Source: Nematostella vectensis (Eukaryota; Cnidaria; Anthozoa; Actiniaria; Edwardsiidae). Taken from it: a stretch of DNA of 64,000 bases. The first letter of the stretch is position 1. Each line of letters starts with the position of its first letter. A model generated the notes under the pieces. It saw only the letters and a program-made list of their open reading frames with translations. It was not told where the DNA came from and made no database searches. Location of the stretch: NCBI RefSeq assembly GCF_932526225.1, contig NC_064046.1, forward strand, positions 5,505,306-5,569,305, written 5' to 3'. Of this stretch, positions 6,808-16,452 are shown one piece after another. The position numbers and the translations under genes were made by a program.

Positions 6808-6880
6808 GGCCTTGTGGCCCAATGGATAAGGCGCCTGACTACGGATCAGGAGATTCCAGGTTCGAGTCCTGGCATGGTCG
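6808..6880 (+). tRNA. tRNA-Arg(ACG), class C variant
   Basis: G68U (CATGG). Confidence 0.65.
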
Positions 6881-6963
6881 CTGATTTTTTTACTCGTTCT
6901 TTTGAATCGACGATTTGCGTCTGCCAACGTGATGTACTAAGTTCGAAATACTATGTCAACGTC

Positions 6964-7036
6964 GGCCTTGTGGCCAAATGGATAAGGCGCCTGACTACGG
7001 ATCAGGAGATTCCAGGTTCGAGTCCTGGCAGGGTCG
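6964..7036 (+). tRNA. tRNA-Arg(ACG), class C variant
   Basis: C13A only. Confidence 0.75.
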
Positions 7037-7118
7037 CTGATTTTTGCCACGTTCTTTTGAATCGGCGATTTGCGTCTGCCAACGTGATGTACTAAGTTCG
7101 AAATACTACGTCAACGTC

Positions 7119-7191
7119 GGCCTTGTGGCCCAATGGATAAGGCGCCTGACTACGGATCAGGAGATTCCAGGTTCGAGTCCTGGCAGGGTCG
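7119..7191 (+). tRNA. tRNA-Arg(ACG), class C
   Basis: Exact consensus. Confidence 0.92.
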
Positions 7192-7273
7192 CTGATTTTT
7201 GCCTACTTCTTTTGAATCGCCGAATTGCGTCTGCCAACGTAATGTACTATATTCGAAATTCTACTTCAACATC

Positions 7274-7346
7274 GGCCTTGAGGCCCAATGGATAAGGCGC
7301 CTGACTACGGATCAGGAGATTCTAGGTTCGATTCCTTGCAGGATCG
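7274..7346 (+). tRNA. tRNA-Arg(ACG)-like, class J
   Basis: A8 and U64; GATCG end. Confidence 0.45.
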
Positions 7347-7428
7347 CTGATTTTTGCTTCCTTCTTCTTAATCGTGATAATTTTGTTTGCTGTTCGTCTT
7401 TTCTATGATGTAGTGTATAATTTTCCTT

Positions 7429-7663
7429 ATTCGAGTCCCGGCAGGGTCCATGTCTTTGCATAATATTTGATGTTAACGCTATTTGTTTCACGCGAGGTGA
7501 TTTACTTATTCCAAAATTACAACATTAATCTCAGCCCTGTGGCCCAATATAAACGACGCCTGACTACGGATCACGAGATTCCGTAACATCAGCCCTATGG
7601 CCCAATGGATAAGTCGCCTGAATAGGGATCAGGAGATTCGAGGTTAAAGTCCTGGCAGGGTCT
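7429..7663 (+). repeat. fossil tRNA island 6
   Basis: Truncated tRNA 7533-7582 (GATCACGAG variant), AGG unit 7591-7663, followed by CTTATTTTT. Confidence 0.85.
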
Positions 7664-7774
7664 CTTATTTTTGCTTCCTTCTTCTCTATCCTGATCCTTG
7701 GCATAATAATTTTACTCCTGGCGATTTGCGTCTGGCAATGTGACGTACTAAGTTTGAGATACTACTTTAACGTC

Positions 7775-7847
7775 GGCCTTGTGGCCCAATGGATAAGGCG
7801 CCTGACTACGGATCAGGAGATTCCAGGTTCGAGTCCTGGCAGGGTCT
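7775..7847 (+). tRNA. tRNA-Arg(ACG), class L
   Basis: Consensus except U73. Confidence 0.65.
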
Positions 7848-7958
7848 CTGATTTTTGCTTCCTTCTTTTCTATCCTGATCCTTGGCATAAAAATTTTACT
7901 CCTGGCGATTTGCGTCTGCCAATGGGACGTACTAATTTCGAGAATTTACTTCAACCAC

Positions 7959-8031
7959 GGCCTTGTGGCCCAATGGATAAGGCGCCTGACCTCGGATCAG
8001 GAGATTCCAGGTTCGAGTGCTGGCAGGGTCG
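7959..8031 (+). tRNA. tRNA-Arg(TCG), class S
   Basis: C33 with G53/G61 mismatch. Confidence 0.45.
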
Positions 8032-8113
8032 CTGATTTTTGCCTCGTTCTTTTGAATCGACGATTTGCGTCTGCCAACGTGATGTACTAAGTTCGAGATA
8101 CTATGTCAACGTC

Positions 8114-8186
8114 GGCCTTGTGGCCCAATGGATAAGGCGCCTGACCTCGGATCAGGAGATTCCAGGTTCGAGTCCTGGCAGGGTCC
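8114..8186 (+). tRNA. tRNA-Arg(TCG), class S
   Basis: C33, intact T-arm, C73. Confidence 0.5.
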
Positions 8187-8268
8187 CTGATTTTTGCCTC
8201 GTTCTTTTGAATCGGCGATTTGCGTCTGCCAGCGTGATGTACTAAGTTCGAAATACTACGTCAACGTC

Positions 8269-8341
8269 GGCCTTGTGGCCCAATGGATAAGGCGCCTGAC
8301 TACGGATCAGGAGATTCCAGGTTCGAGTCCTGGCAGGGTCG
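8269..8341 (+). tRNA. tRNA-Arg(ACG), class C
   Basis: Exact consensus. Confidence 0.92.
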
Positions 8342-8423
8342 CTGATTTTTGACTCCTTCTTTTGAATCGGCGAATTGCGTCTGCCAACGTAATGTACTAT
8401 ATTCCAAATTCTACGTCAACATT

Positions 8424-8496
8424 GGCCTTGAGGCCCAATGGATAAGGCGCCTGACTACGGATCAGGAGATTCCAGGTTCGAGTCCTGGCAGGGTCG
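8424..8496 (+). tRNA. tRNA-Arg(ACG), class E
   Basis: A8 is the only change. Confidence 0.65.
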
Positions 8497-8579
8497 CTGA
8501 TTTTTTTACTCGTTCTTTTGAATCGGCGATTTGCGTCTGCCAACGTGATGTACTAAGTTCGAAATACTATGTCAACATC

Positions 8580-8652
8580 GGCCTTGTGGCCCAATGGATA
8601 AGGCGCCTGACTAAGGATCAGGAGATTCCAGGTTCGAGTCCTGGCAGGGTCG
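8580..8652 (+). tRNA. tRNA-like (AAG), class K
   Basis: C35A is the only change. Confidence 0.6.
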
Positions 8653-8735
8653 CTGATTTTTTTACTCGTTCTTTTGAATCGGCGATTTGCTTCTGCCAAC
8701 GTGATGTACTAAGTTCGAAATACTATGTCAACGTC

Positions 8736-8808
8736 GGCCTTGTGGCCCAATGGATATGGCGTCTGACTACGGATCAGGAGATTCCAGGTTCGAGTCCTGG
8801 CAGGGTCG
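8736..8808 (+). tRNA. tRNA-Arg(ACG), class W
   Basis: A22U and C27U only. Confidence 0.65.
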
Positions 8809-8871
8809 CTGATTTTTGCCTCCTTCTTTTGAATCGGCGAATTGCGTCTGCCAACGTAATGTACTAAAATC

Positions 8872-8944
8872 GGCCTTGTGGCCCAATGGATAAGGCGCCT
8901 GACTACGGATCAGGAGATTCCAGGTTCGAGTCCTGGCAGGGTCG
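8872..8944 (+). tRNA. tRNA-Arg(ACG), class D
   Basis: Representative of class D. The tRNA itself is exact consensus, but the spacer jumps from TACTAAAATCGG directly into GGCC, so the 19 bp normally just upstream are gone. The undeleted form is at 1428. Short direct repeats (ATCGG) flank the lost piece. Confidence 0.8.
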
Positions 8945-9027
8945 CTGATTTTTTTACTCGTTCTTTTGAATCGGCGATTTGCTTCTGCCAACGTGATGTA
9001 CTAAGTTCGAAATACTATGTCAACGTC

Positions 9028-9100
9028 GGCCTTGTGGCCCAATGGAGATGGCGTCTGACTACGGATCAGGAGATTCCAGGTTCGAGTCCTGGCAGGGTCG
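9028..9100 (+). tRNA. tRNA-Arg(ACG), class W variant
   Basis: D-loop reads GGAGATGG, C27U. Confidence 0.55.
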
Positions 9101-9182
9101 CTGATTTTTGCCTCGTTCTTTTGAATCGGCGATTTGCGTCTGCCAACGTGATGTACTAAGTTCGAAATACTACGTCAACGTC

Positions 9183-9255
9183 GGCCTTGTGGCCCAATGG
9201 ATATGGCGCCTGACTACGGATCAGGAGATTCCAGGTTCGAGTCCTGGCAGGGTCG
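9183..9255 (+). tRNA. tRNA-Arg(ACG), class W variant
   Basis: A22U without C27U. Confidence 0.7.
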
Positions 9256-9337
9256 CTGATTTTTGCCTACTTCTTTTGAATCGCCGAATTGCGTCTGCCA
9301 ACGTAATGTACTATATTCGAAATTCTACGTCAACATC

Positions 9338-9410
9338 GGCCTTGAGGCCCGATGGATAAGGCGCCTGACTACGGATCAGGAGATTCCAGGTTCGAGTCCT
9401 GGCAGGGTCG
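9338..9410 (+). tRNA. tRNA-Arg(ACG)-like, class E
   Basis: A8 and A14G (GGCCCGATGG), so both partners of the 8-14 contact are changed. Confidence 0.5.
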
Positions 9411-9492
9411 CTTATTTTTGCCTACTTCTTTTGAATCGGCGAATTGCGTCTGCCAACGTATATTACTAAGTTCGAAATACTACGTCGACATT

Positions 9493-9565
9493 GGCCCTGT
9501 TGCCCAATGGATAAGGCGCCTGACTACGGATCAGGAGATTCTAGGTTCGATTCCTGGCAGGATCG
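9493..9565 (+). tRNA. tRNA-Arg(ACG), class J
   Basis: Same as the unit at 250: C5, G9U, GATCG end. Confidence 0.6.
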
Positions 9566-9646
9566 CTGATTTTTGCTTCCTTCTTCTTAATCGTGATAAT
9601 TTTGTTTGCTGTTCTCCTTTATATGATGTAGTGTATAATTTTCCTT

Positions 9647-9881
9647 ATTCGAGTCCCGGCAGGGTCCCTGTCTTTGCATAATATTTGATGTCAACGCTAT
9701 TTGTTTCACGCGAGGTGATTTACTTATTCCAAAATTACAACATTAACCTCAGCCCTGTGGCCCAATATAAACGACGCCTGACTACGGATCAGGAGATTCC
9801 GTAACATCAGCCCTATGGCCCAATGGATAAGTCGCCTGAATAGGGATCAGGAGGTTCGAGGTTAGAGTCCTGGCAGGGTCT
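9647..9881 (+). repeat. fossil tRNA island 7
   Basis: Truncated tRNA 9751-9800, AGG unit 9809-9881 with T-loop TTAGAGT. Confidence 0.85.
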
Positions 9882-9993
9882 CTGATTTTTTCTTTCTTTT
9901 TTTTCTATCCTGATCCTTGGCATAATAATTTTACTCCTGGCGATTTGCGTCTGGCAATGTGACGTACTAAGTTCGAAATAATACTTTAACGTC

Positions 9994-10066
9994 GGCCCTA
10001 TGGCCCAATGGATAAGGCGCCTGACTACGGATCAGGAGATTCGAGGTTAGAGTCGTGGCAGGGTCT
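9994..10066 (+). pseudogene. tRNA-Arg(ACG)-like, class B
   Basis: Copy of the unit at 750; broken T-arm, U73. Confidence 0.65.
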
Positions 10067-10177
10067 CTGATTTTTACTTCCTTCTTTTCTATCCTGATCC
10101 TTGGCATAATAATTTTACTCATGGCGATTTGCGTCTAGCAATGTGACGTACTAAGTTCGAAATACTACTTCAACGTC

Positions 10178-10250
10178 GGCCTTGTGGCCCAATGGATAAG
10201 GCGCCTGACTACGGATCAGGAGATTCGAGGTTAGAGTCGTGGCAGGGTCT
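10178..10250 (+). pseudogene. tRNA-Arg(ACG)-like, class B
   Basis: Copy of the unit at 934 but with U33 and ACG. Confidence 0.65.
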
Positions 10251-10361
10251 CTGATTTTTACTTCCATCTTTTATATCCTGATCCTTGGCATAAAAATTTT
10301 ACTGCTGGTGATTTGCGTCTGCCAATGGGACGTACTAAGTTCGAGAATTTACTTCAACGTC

Positions 10362-10434
10362 GGCCTTGTGTCCCAATGGATAAGGCGCCTGACCTCGGAT
10401 CAGGAGATTCCAGGTTCGAGTCCTGGCAGGGTCG
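10362..10434 (+). tRNA. tRNA-Arg(TCG), class S
   Basis: C33, G10U, intact T-arm. Confidence 0.5.
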
Positions 10435-10516
10435 CTGATTTTTGCCTCGTTCTTTTGAATCGGCGATTTGCGTCTGCCAACGTGATGTACTAAGTTTGAA
10501 ATACTATGTCAACGTC

Positions 10517-10589
10517 GGCCTTGTGGCCCAATAGATAAGGCGTCTGACTACGGATCAGGAGATTCCAGGTTCGAGTCCTTGCAGGGTCG
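10517..10589 (+). tRNA. tRNA-Arg(ACG), class Q
   Basis: G18A, C27U and G64U. Confidence 0.45.
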
Positions 10590-10671
10590 CTGATTTTTGC
10601 CTCCATCTTTTGAATCGGCGAATTGCGTCTGCCAACGTAATGTACTAAAATCGGAATACTACGTCAACATC

Positions 10672-10744
10672 GGCCTTGTTGCCCAATGGATAAGGCGCCT
10701 GACTACGGATCAGGAGATTCTAGGTTCGATTCCTGGCAGGATCG
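10672..10744 (+). tRNA. tRNA-Arg(ACG), class J
   Basis: G9U, GATCG end. Confidence 0.6.
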
Positions 10745-10826
10745 CTGATTTTTGCTTCCTTCTTCTTAATCGTGATAATTTTGTTTGCTGTTCGTCTTTT
10801 CTATGATGTAGTGTATAATTTTCCTT

Positions 10827-11061
10827 ATTCGAGTCCCGGCAGGGTCCATGTCTTTGCATAATATTTGATGTTAACGCTATTTGTTTCACGCGAGGTGATT
10901 TACTTATTCCAAAATTACAACATTAATCTCAGCCCTGTGGCCCAATATAAACGACGCCTGACTACGGATCAGGAGATTCCGTAACATCAGCCCTATGGCC
11001 CAATGGATAAGTCGCCTGAATAGGGATCAGGAGATTCGAGGTTAAAGTCCTGGCAGGGTCT
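10827..11061 (+). repeat. fossil tRNA island 8
   Basis: Truncated tRNA 10931-10980, AGG unit 10989-11061. Confidence 0.85.
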
Positions 11062-11172
11062 CTGATTTTTGCTTCCTTCTTCTCTTTCCTGATCCTTGGC
11101 ATAATAATTTTACTCCTGGCGATTTGCGTCTGGCAATGTGACGTACTAAGTTCGAGATACTACTTTAACGTC

Positions 11173-11245
11173 GGCCTTGTGGCCAAATGGATAAGGCGCC
11201 TGACTACGGATCAGGAGATTCCAGATTCGAGTCCTGGCAGGGTCT
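11173..11245 (+). tRNA. tRNA-Arg(ACG), class L
   Basis: C13A, G53A and U73, as at 1929. Confidence 0.45.
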
Positions 11246-11356
11246 CTGATTTTTGCTTCCTTCTTTTCTATCCTGATCCTTGGCATAAAAATTTTACTCC
11301 TGGCGATTTGCGTCTGCCAATGGGACGTACTAAGTTCGAGAATTTACTTCAACGTC

Positions 11357-11429
11357 GGCCTTGTGGCCCAATGGATAAGGCGCCTGACCTCGGATCAGGA
11401 GATTCCAGGTTCGAGTCCTGGCAGGGTCG
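11357..11429 (+). tRNA. tRNA-Arg(TCG), class S
   Basis: C33 with intact T-arm and G73. Confidence 0.55.
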
Positions 11430-11511
11430 CTGATTTTTGCCTCGTTCTTTTGAATCGGCGATTTGCGTCTGCCAACGTGATGTACTAAGTTCGAAATACT
11501 ATGTCAACATC

Positions 11512-11584
11512 GGCCTTGTGGCCCAATGGATAAGGCGCCTGACTAAGGATCAGGAGATTCCAGGTTCGAGTCCTGGCAGGGTCG
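11512..11584 (+). tRNA. tRNA-like (AAG), class K
   Basis: C35A only. Confidence 0.6.
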
Positions 11585-11667
11585 CTGATTTTTTTACTCG
11601 TTCTTTTGAATCGGCGATTTGCTTCTGCCAACGTGATGTACTAAGTTCGAAATACTATGTCAACGTC

Positions 11668-11740
11668 GGCCTTGTGGCCAAATGGATAAGGCGCCTGACT
11701 ACGGATCAGGAGATTCCAGGTTCGAGTCCTGGCAGGGTCG
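11668..11740 (+). tRNA. tRNA-Arg(ACG), class C variant
   Basis: C13A only. Confidence 0.75.
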
Positions 11741-11822
11741 CTGATTTTTGCCTCGTTCTTTTGAATCGGCGATTTGCGTCTGCCAACGTGATGTACTAAG
11801 TTCGAAATACTACGTCAACGTC

Positions 11823-11895
11823 GGCCTTGTGGCCCAATGGATAAGGCGCCTGACTACGGATCAGGAGATTCCAGGTTCGAGTCCTGGCAGGGTCG
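11823..11895 (+). tRNA. tRNA-Arg(ACG), class C
   Basis: Exact consensus. Confidence 0.92.
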
Positions 11896-11977
11896 CTGAT
11901 TTTTGCCTACTTCTTTTGAATCGCCGAATTGCGTCTGCCAACGTAATGTACTATATTCGAAATTCTACGTCAACATC

Positions 11978-12050
11978 GGCCTTGAGGCCCAATGGATAAG
12001 GCGCCTGACTACGGATCAGGAGATTCTAGGTTCGATTCCTTGCAGGATCG
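11978..12050 (+). tRNA. tRNA-Arg(ACG)-like, class J
   Basis: A8 and U64; GATCG end. Confidence 0.45.
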
Positions 12051-12132
12051 CTGATTTTTGCTTCCTTCTTCTTAATCGTGATAATTTTGTTTGCTGTTCG
12101 CCTTTTATATGATGTAGTGTATAATTTTCCTT

Positions 12133-12367
12133 ATTCGAGTCCCGGCAGGGTCCATGTCTTTGCATAATATTTGATGTTAACGCTATTTGTTTAACGCGAG
12201 GTGATTTACTTATTCCAAAATTACAACATCAATCTCAGCCCTGTGGCCCAATATAAACGACGCCTGACTACGGATCAGGAGATTCCGTAACATCAGCCCT
12301 ATGGCCCAATGGATAAGTCGCCTGAATAGGGATCAGGAGATTCGAGGTTAGAGTCCTGGCAGGGTCT
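12133..12367 (+). repeat. fossil tRNA island 9
   Basis: Truncated tRNA 12237-12286, AGG unit 12295-12367 with T-loop TTAGAGT. Confidence 0.85.
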
Positions 12368-12478
12368 CTGATTTTTTCTTCCTTCTTTTCTATCCTGATC
12401 CTTGGCATAATAATTTTACTCCTGGCGATTTGCTTCTGTCAATGTGACGTACTAAGTTCGAAATACTACTTTAACGTC

Positions 12479-12503
12479 GGCCTTGTGGCCCAATGGATAA
12501 GGC
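12479..12503 (+). pseudogene. tRNA cut at the D-stem and fused to an island
   Basis: The unit runs normally to GGATAAGGC and then continues as ATAATATTTGATG, which is island spacer. The junction GGCATAAT also occurs in the nearby CTTGGCATAAT spacer, so short homology could have guided the recombination. Confidence 0.8.
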
Positions 12504-12576
12504 ATAATATTTGATGTTAACGCTATTTGTTTCACGCGAGGTGATTTACTTATTCCAAAATTACAACATTAATCTC

Positions 12577-12707
12577 AGCCCTGTGGCCCAATATAAACGA
12601 CGCCTGACTACGGATCAGGAGATTCCGTAACATCAGCCCTATGGCCCAATGGATAAGTCGCCTGAATAGGGATCAGGAGATTCGAGGTTAAAGTCCTGGC
12701 AGGGTCT
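12577..12707 (+). repeat. fossil tRNA island 10 (lacks relic T-arm)
   Basis: The only island without the relic T-arm, because of the fusion at 12503. Truncated tRNA 12577-12626, AGG unit 12635-12707. Confidence 0.85.
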
Positions 12708-12818
12708 CTGATTTTTGCTTCCTTCTTCTCTATCCTGATCCTTGGCATAATAATTTTACTCCTGGCGATTTGCGTCTGGCAATGTGACGTACTAAGTTGG
12801 AGATACTACTTTAACGTC

Positions 12819-12891
12819 GGCCTTGTGGCCCAATGGATAAGGCGCCTGACTAAGGATCAGGAGATTCCAGGTTCGAGTCCTGGCAGGGTCT
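12819..12891 (+). tRNA. tRNA-like (AAG), class K/L
   Basis: First unit after an island, with U73 of class L and AAG anticodon of class K. Confidence 0.5.
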
Positions 12892-13002
12892 CTGATTTTT
12901 GCTTCCTTCTTTTCTATCCTGATCCTTGGCATAAAAATTTTACTCCTGGCGATTTGCGTCTGCCAATGGGACGTACTAAGTTCGAGAATTTACTTCAACG
13001 TC

Positions 13003-13075
13003 GGCCTTGTGGCCCAATGGATAAGGCGCCTGACCTCGGATCAGGAGATTCCAGGTTCGAGTGCTGGCAGGGTCG
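13003..13075 (+). tRNA. tRNA-Arg(TCG), class S
   Basis: C33 with G53/G61 mismatch. Confidence 0.45.
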
Positions 13076-13157
13076 CTGATTTTTGCCTCGTTCTTTTGAA
13101 TCGACGATTTGCGTCTGCCAACGTGATGTACTAAGTTCGAAATACTATGTCAACGTC

Positions 13158-13230
13158 GGCCTTGTGGCCCAATGGATAAGGCGCCTGACTACGGATCAGG
13201 AGATTCCAGGTTCGAGTCCTGGCAGGGTCG
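13158..13230 (+). tRNA. tRNA-Arg(ACG), class C
   Basis: Exact consensus. Confidence 0.92.
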
Positions 13231-13312
13231 CTGATTTTTGACTCCTTCTTTTGAATCGGCGAATTGCGTCTGCCAACGTAATGTACTATATTCGAAATTC
13301 TACGTCAACATC

Positions 13313-13385
13313 GGCCTTGAGGCCCAATGGATAAGGCGCCTGACTACGGATCAGGAGATTCCAGGTTCGAGTCCTGGCAGGGTCG
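13313..13385 (+). tRNA. tRNA-Arg(ACG), class E
   Basis: A8 only; followed by the TTTTTTAACTCG spacer variant. Confidence 0.65.
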
Positions 13386-13468
13386 CTGATTTTTTAACTC
13401 GTTCTTTTGAATCGGCGATTTGCGTCTGCCAACGTGATGTACTAAGTTCGAAATACTATGTCAACGTC

Positions 13469-13541
13469 GGCCTTGTGGCCCAATGGATAAGGCGCCTGAC
13501 TAAGGATCAGGAGATTCCAGGTTCGAGTCCTGGCAGGGTCG
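13469..13541 (+). tRNA. tRNA-like (AAG), class K
   Basis: C35A only. Confidence 0.6.
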
Positions 13542-13624
13542 CTGATTTTTTTACTCGTTCTTTTGAATCGGCGATTTGCTTCTGCCAACGTGATGTACTA
13601 AGTTCGAAATACTATGTCAACGTC

Positions 13625-13697
13625 GGCCTTGTGGCCCAATGGATATGGAGTCTGACTACGGATCAGGAGATTCCAGGTTCGAGTCCTTGCAGGGTCG
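13625..13697 (+). tRNA. tRNA-Arg(ACG), class W
   Basis: D-stem reads GGAGTC (C25A) and G64U is present, so two stems are weakened. Same form at 43205 and 46561. Confidence 0.45.
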
Positions 13698-13760
13698 CTG
13701 ATTTTTGCCTCCTTCTTTTGAATCGGCGAATTGCGTCTGCCAACGTAATGTACTAAAATC

Positions 13761-13833
13761 GGCCTTGTGGCCCAATGGATAAGGCGCCTGACTACGGATC
13801 AGGAGATTCTAGGTTCGATTCCTGGCAGGATCG
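13761..13833 (+). tRNA. tRNA-Arg(ACG), class D/J
   Basis: Deleted upstream spacer and GATCG end, but here followed by the long spacer rather than an island. Confidence 0.55.
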
Positions 13834-13944
13834 CTGATTTTTGCTTCCTTCTTTTCTATCCTGATCCTTGGCATAATAATTTTACTCCTGGCGATTTGCT
13901 TCTGTCAATGTGACGTACTAAGTTCGAAATACTACTTTAACGTC

Positions 13945-14017
13945 GGCCTTGTGGCCCAATGGATAAGGCGCCTGACTACGGATCAGGAGATTCCAGGTTT
14001 GAGTCCTGGCAGGGTCG
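13945..14017 (+). tRNA. tRNA-Arg(ACG), class F
   Basis: Representative of class F. B box GGTTTGAGTCC: C56, which stacks with G19, is U. All else is consensus. Confidence 0.55.
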
Positions 14018-14099
14018 CTGATTTTTGCCTCCTTTATTTGAATCGCCGAATTGCGTCTGCCAACGTAATGTACTATATTCGAAATTCTACGTCAACATC

Positions 14100-14172
14100 G
14101 GCCTTGTGGCCCAATGGATAAGGCGCCTGACTACGGATCAGGAGATTCCAGGTTCGAGTCCTGGCAGGGTCG
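14100..14172 (+). tRNA. tRNA-Arg(ACG), class C
   Basis: Exact consensus with a class E type upstream region (TATATT), so promoter region and body classes have been reshuffled. Confidence 0.92.
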
Positions 14173-14235
14173 CTGATTTTTGCCTCCTTCTTTTGAATCG
14201 GCGAATTGCGTCTGCCAACGTAATGTACTAAAATC

Positions 14236-14308
14236 GGCCTTGTGGCCCAATGGATAAGGCGCCTGACTACGGATCAGGAGATTCTAGGTTCGATTCCTGG
14301 CAGGATCG
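14236..14308 (+). tRNA. tRNA-Arg(ACG), class D/J
   Basis: Deleted spacer; GATCG end before an island. Confidence 0.55.
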
Positions 14309-14390
14309 CTGATTTTTGCTTCCTTCTTCTTAATCGTGATAATTTTGTTTGCTCTTCGTCTTTTCTATGATGTAGTGTATAATTTTCCTT

Positions 14391-14625
14391 ATTCGAGTCC
14401 CGGCATGGTCCATGTCTTTGCATAATATTTGATGTTAACGCTATTTGTTTCACGCGAGGTGATTTACTTATTCCAAAATTACAACATTAATCTCAGCCCT
14501 GTGGCCCAATATAAACGACGCCTGACTACGGATCAGGAGATTCCGTAACATCAGCCCTATGGCCCAATGGATAAGTCGCCTGAATAGGGATCAGGAGATT
14601 CGAGGTTAAAGTCCTGGCAGGGTCT
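14391..14625 (+). repeat. fossil tRNA island 11
   Basis: Relic reads GGCATGGTCC. Truncated tRNA 14495-14544, AGG unit 14553-14625. Confidence 0.85.
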
Positions 14626-14735
14626 CTGATTTTTGCTTCCTTCTTCTCTATCCTGATCCTTGGCATAATAATTTTACTCCTGGCGATTTGCGTCTGGCAA
14701 TGTACGTACTAAGTTTGAGATACTACTTTAACGTC

Positions 14736-14808
14736 GGCCTTGTGGCCCAATGGATAAGGCGCCTGACTACGGATCAGGAGATTCCAGGTTCGAGTCCTGG
14801 CAGGGTCT
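14736..14808 (+). tRNA. tRNA-Arg(ACG), class L
   Basis: Consensus except U73. Confidence 0.65.
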
Positions 14809-14919
14809 CTGATTTTTGCTTCCTTCTTTTCTATCCTGATCCTTGGCATAAAAATTTTACTCCTGGCGATTTGCGTCTGCCAATGGGACGTACTAAGTTC
14901 GAGAATTTACTTCAACGTC

Positions 14920-14992
14920 GGCCTTGAGGCCCAATGGATAAGGCGCCTGACCTCGGATCAGGAGATTCCAGGTTCGAGTGCTGGCAGGGTCG
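14920..14992 (+). tRNA. tRNA-Arg(TCG)-like, class S with A8
   Basis: A8, C33 and G53/G61 mismatch together. Confidence 0.35.
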
Positions 14993-15074
14993 CTGATTTT
15001 TGCCTCGTTCTTTTGAATCGACGATTTGCGTCTGCCCACGTGATGTACTAAGTTCGAAATACTATGTCAACGTC

Positions 15075-15147
15075 GGCCTTGTGGCCCAATGGATAAGGCG
15101 CCTGACCTCGGATCAGGAGATTCCAGGTTCGAGTCCTGGCAGGGTCC
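15075..15147 (+). tRNA. tRNA-Arg(TCG), class S
   Basis: C33, intact T-arm, C73. Confidence 0.5.
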
Positions 15148-15229
15148 CTGATTTTTGCCTCGTTCTTTTGAATCGGCGATTTGCGTCTGCCAGCGTGATG
15201 TACTAAGTTCGAAATACTACGTCAACGTC

Positions 15230-15302
15230 GGCCTTGTGGCCCAATGGATAAGGCGCCTGACTACGGATCAGGAGATTCCAGGTTCGAGTCCTGGCAGGGT
15301 CG
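15230..15302 (+). tRNA. tRNA-Arg(ACG), class C
   Basis: Exact consensus. Confidence 0.92.
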
Positions 15303-15384
15303 CTGATTTTTGACTCCTTCTTTTGAATCGGCGAATTGCGTCTGCCAACGTAATGTACTATATTCGAAATTCAACGTCAACATC

Positions 15385-15457
15385 GGCCTTGAGGCCCAAT
15401 GGATAAGGCGCCTGACTACGGATCAGGAGATTCCAGGTTCGAGTCCTGGCAGGGTCG
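15385..15457 (+). tRNA. tRNA-Arg(ACG), class E
   Basis: A8 only. Confidence 0.65.
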
Positions 15458-15540
15458 CTGATTTTTTTACTCGTTCTTTTGAATCGGCGATTTGCGTCTG
15501 CCAACGTGATGTACTAAGTTCGAAATACTATGTCAACATC

Positions 15541-15613
15541 GGCCTTGTGGCCCAATGGATAAGGCGCCTGACTAAGGATCAGGAGATTCCAGGTTCGAGT
15601 CCTGGCAGGGTCG
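15541..15613 (+). tRNA. tRNA-like (AAG), class K
   Basis: C35A only. Confidence 0.6.
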
Positions 15614-15696
15614 CTGGTTTTTTTACTCGTTCTTTTGAATCGGCGATTTGCTTCTGCCAACGTGATGTACTAAGTTCGAAATACTATGTCAACGTC

Positions 15697-15769
15697 GGCC
15701 TTGTGGCCCAATGGATATGGCGTCTGACTACGGATCAGGAGATTCCAGGTTCGAGTCCTGGCAGGGTCG
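15697..15769 (+). tRNA. tRNA-Arg(ACG), class W
   Basis: A22U and C27U only. Confidence 0.65.
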
Positions 15770-15832
15770 CTGATTTTTGCCTCCTTCTTTTGAATCGGCG
15801 AATTGCGTCTGCCAACGTAATGTACTAAAATC

Positions 15833-15905
15833 GGCCTTGTGGCTCAATGGATAAGGCGCCTGACTACGGATCAGGAGATTCCAGCTTCGAGTCCTGGCAG
15901 GGTCG
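15833..15905 (+). tRNA. tRNA-Arg(ACG), class D
   Basis: Deleted spacer, C12U, and G53C (CCAGC), which faces C61 and alters the B box. Confidence 0.5.
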
Positions 15906-15988
15906 CTGATTTTTTTACTCGTTCTTTTGAATCGGCGATTTGCGTCTGCCAACGTGATGTACTAAGTTTGAAATACTATGTCAACGTC

Positions 15989-16061
15989 GGCCTTGTGGCC
16001 CAATGGATATGGCGTCTGACTACGGATCAGGAGATTCCAGGTTCGAGTCCTGGCAGGGTCG
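15989..16061 (+). tRNA. tRNA-Arg(ACG), class W
   Basis: A22U and C27U only. Confidence 0.65.
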
Positions 16062-16143
16062 CTGATTTTTGCCTCGTTCTTTTGAATCGGCGATTTGCGT
16101 CTGCCAACGTGATGTACTAAGTTCGAAATACTACGTCAACGTC

Positions 16144-16216
16144 GGCCTTGTGGCCCAATGGATAAGGCGCCTGACTACGGATCAGGAGATTCCAGGTTCG
16201 AGTCCTGGCAGGGTCG
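16144..16216 (+). tRNA. tRNA-Arg(ACG), class C
   Basis: Exact consensus; trailer reads CTTATTTTT. Confidence 0.9.
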
Positions 16217-16298
16217 CTTATTTTTGCCTACTTCTTTTGAATCGGCGAATTGCGTCTGCCAACGTATATTACTAAGTTCGAAATACTACGTCGACATC

Positions 16299-16371
16299 GG
16301 CCCTGTTGCCCAATGGATAAGGCGCCTGACTACGGATCAGGAGATTCTAGGTTCGATTCCTGGCAGGATCG
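16299..16371 (+). tRNA. tRNA-Arg(ACG), class J
   Basis: C5, G9U, GATCG end. Confidence 0.6.
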
Positions 16372-16452
16372 CTGATTTTTGCTTCCTTCTTCTTAATCGT
16401 GATAATTTTGTTTGCTGTTCTCCTTTATATGATGTGGTGTATAATTTTCCTT

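Larger units (their letters stand above)
9256..11584 (+). repeat. large duplicated block, copy 2
   Basis: Second copy of 13-2340. It carries a private T-rich spacer near 9890-9905. Confidence 0.85.

Noticed and set aside
8767-8991. Minus-strand open frames of 68-78 codons
   Set aside because: Antisense of the same tRNA units, repeated at every equivalent place, with no independent start or conservation signal.
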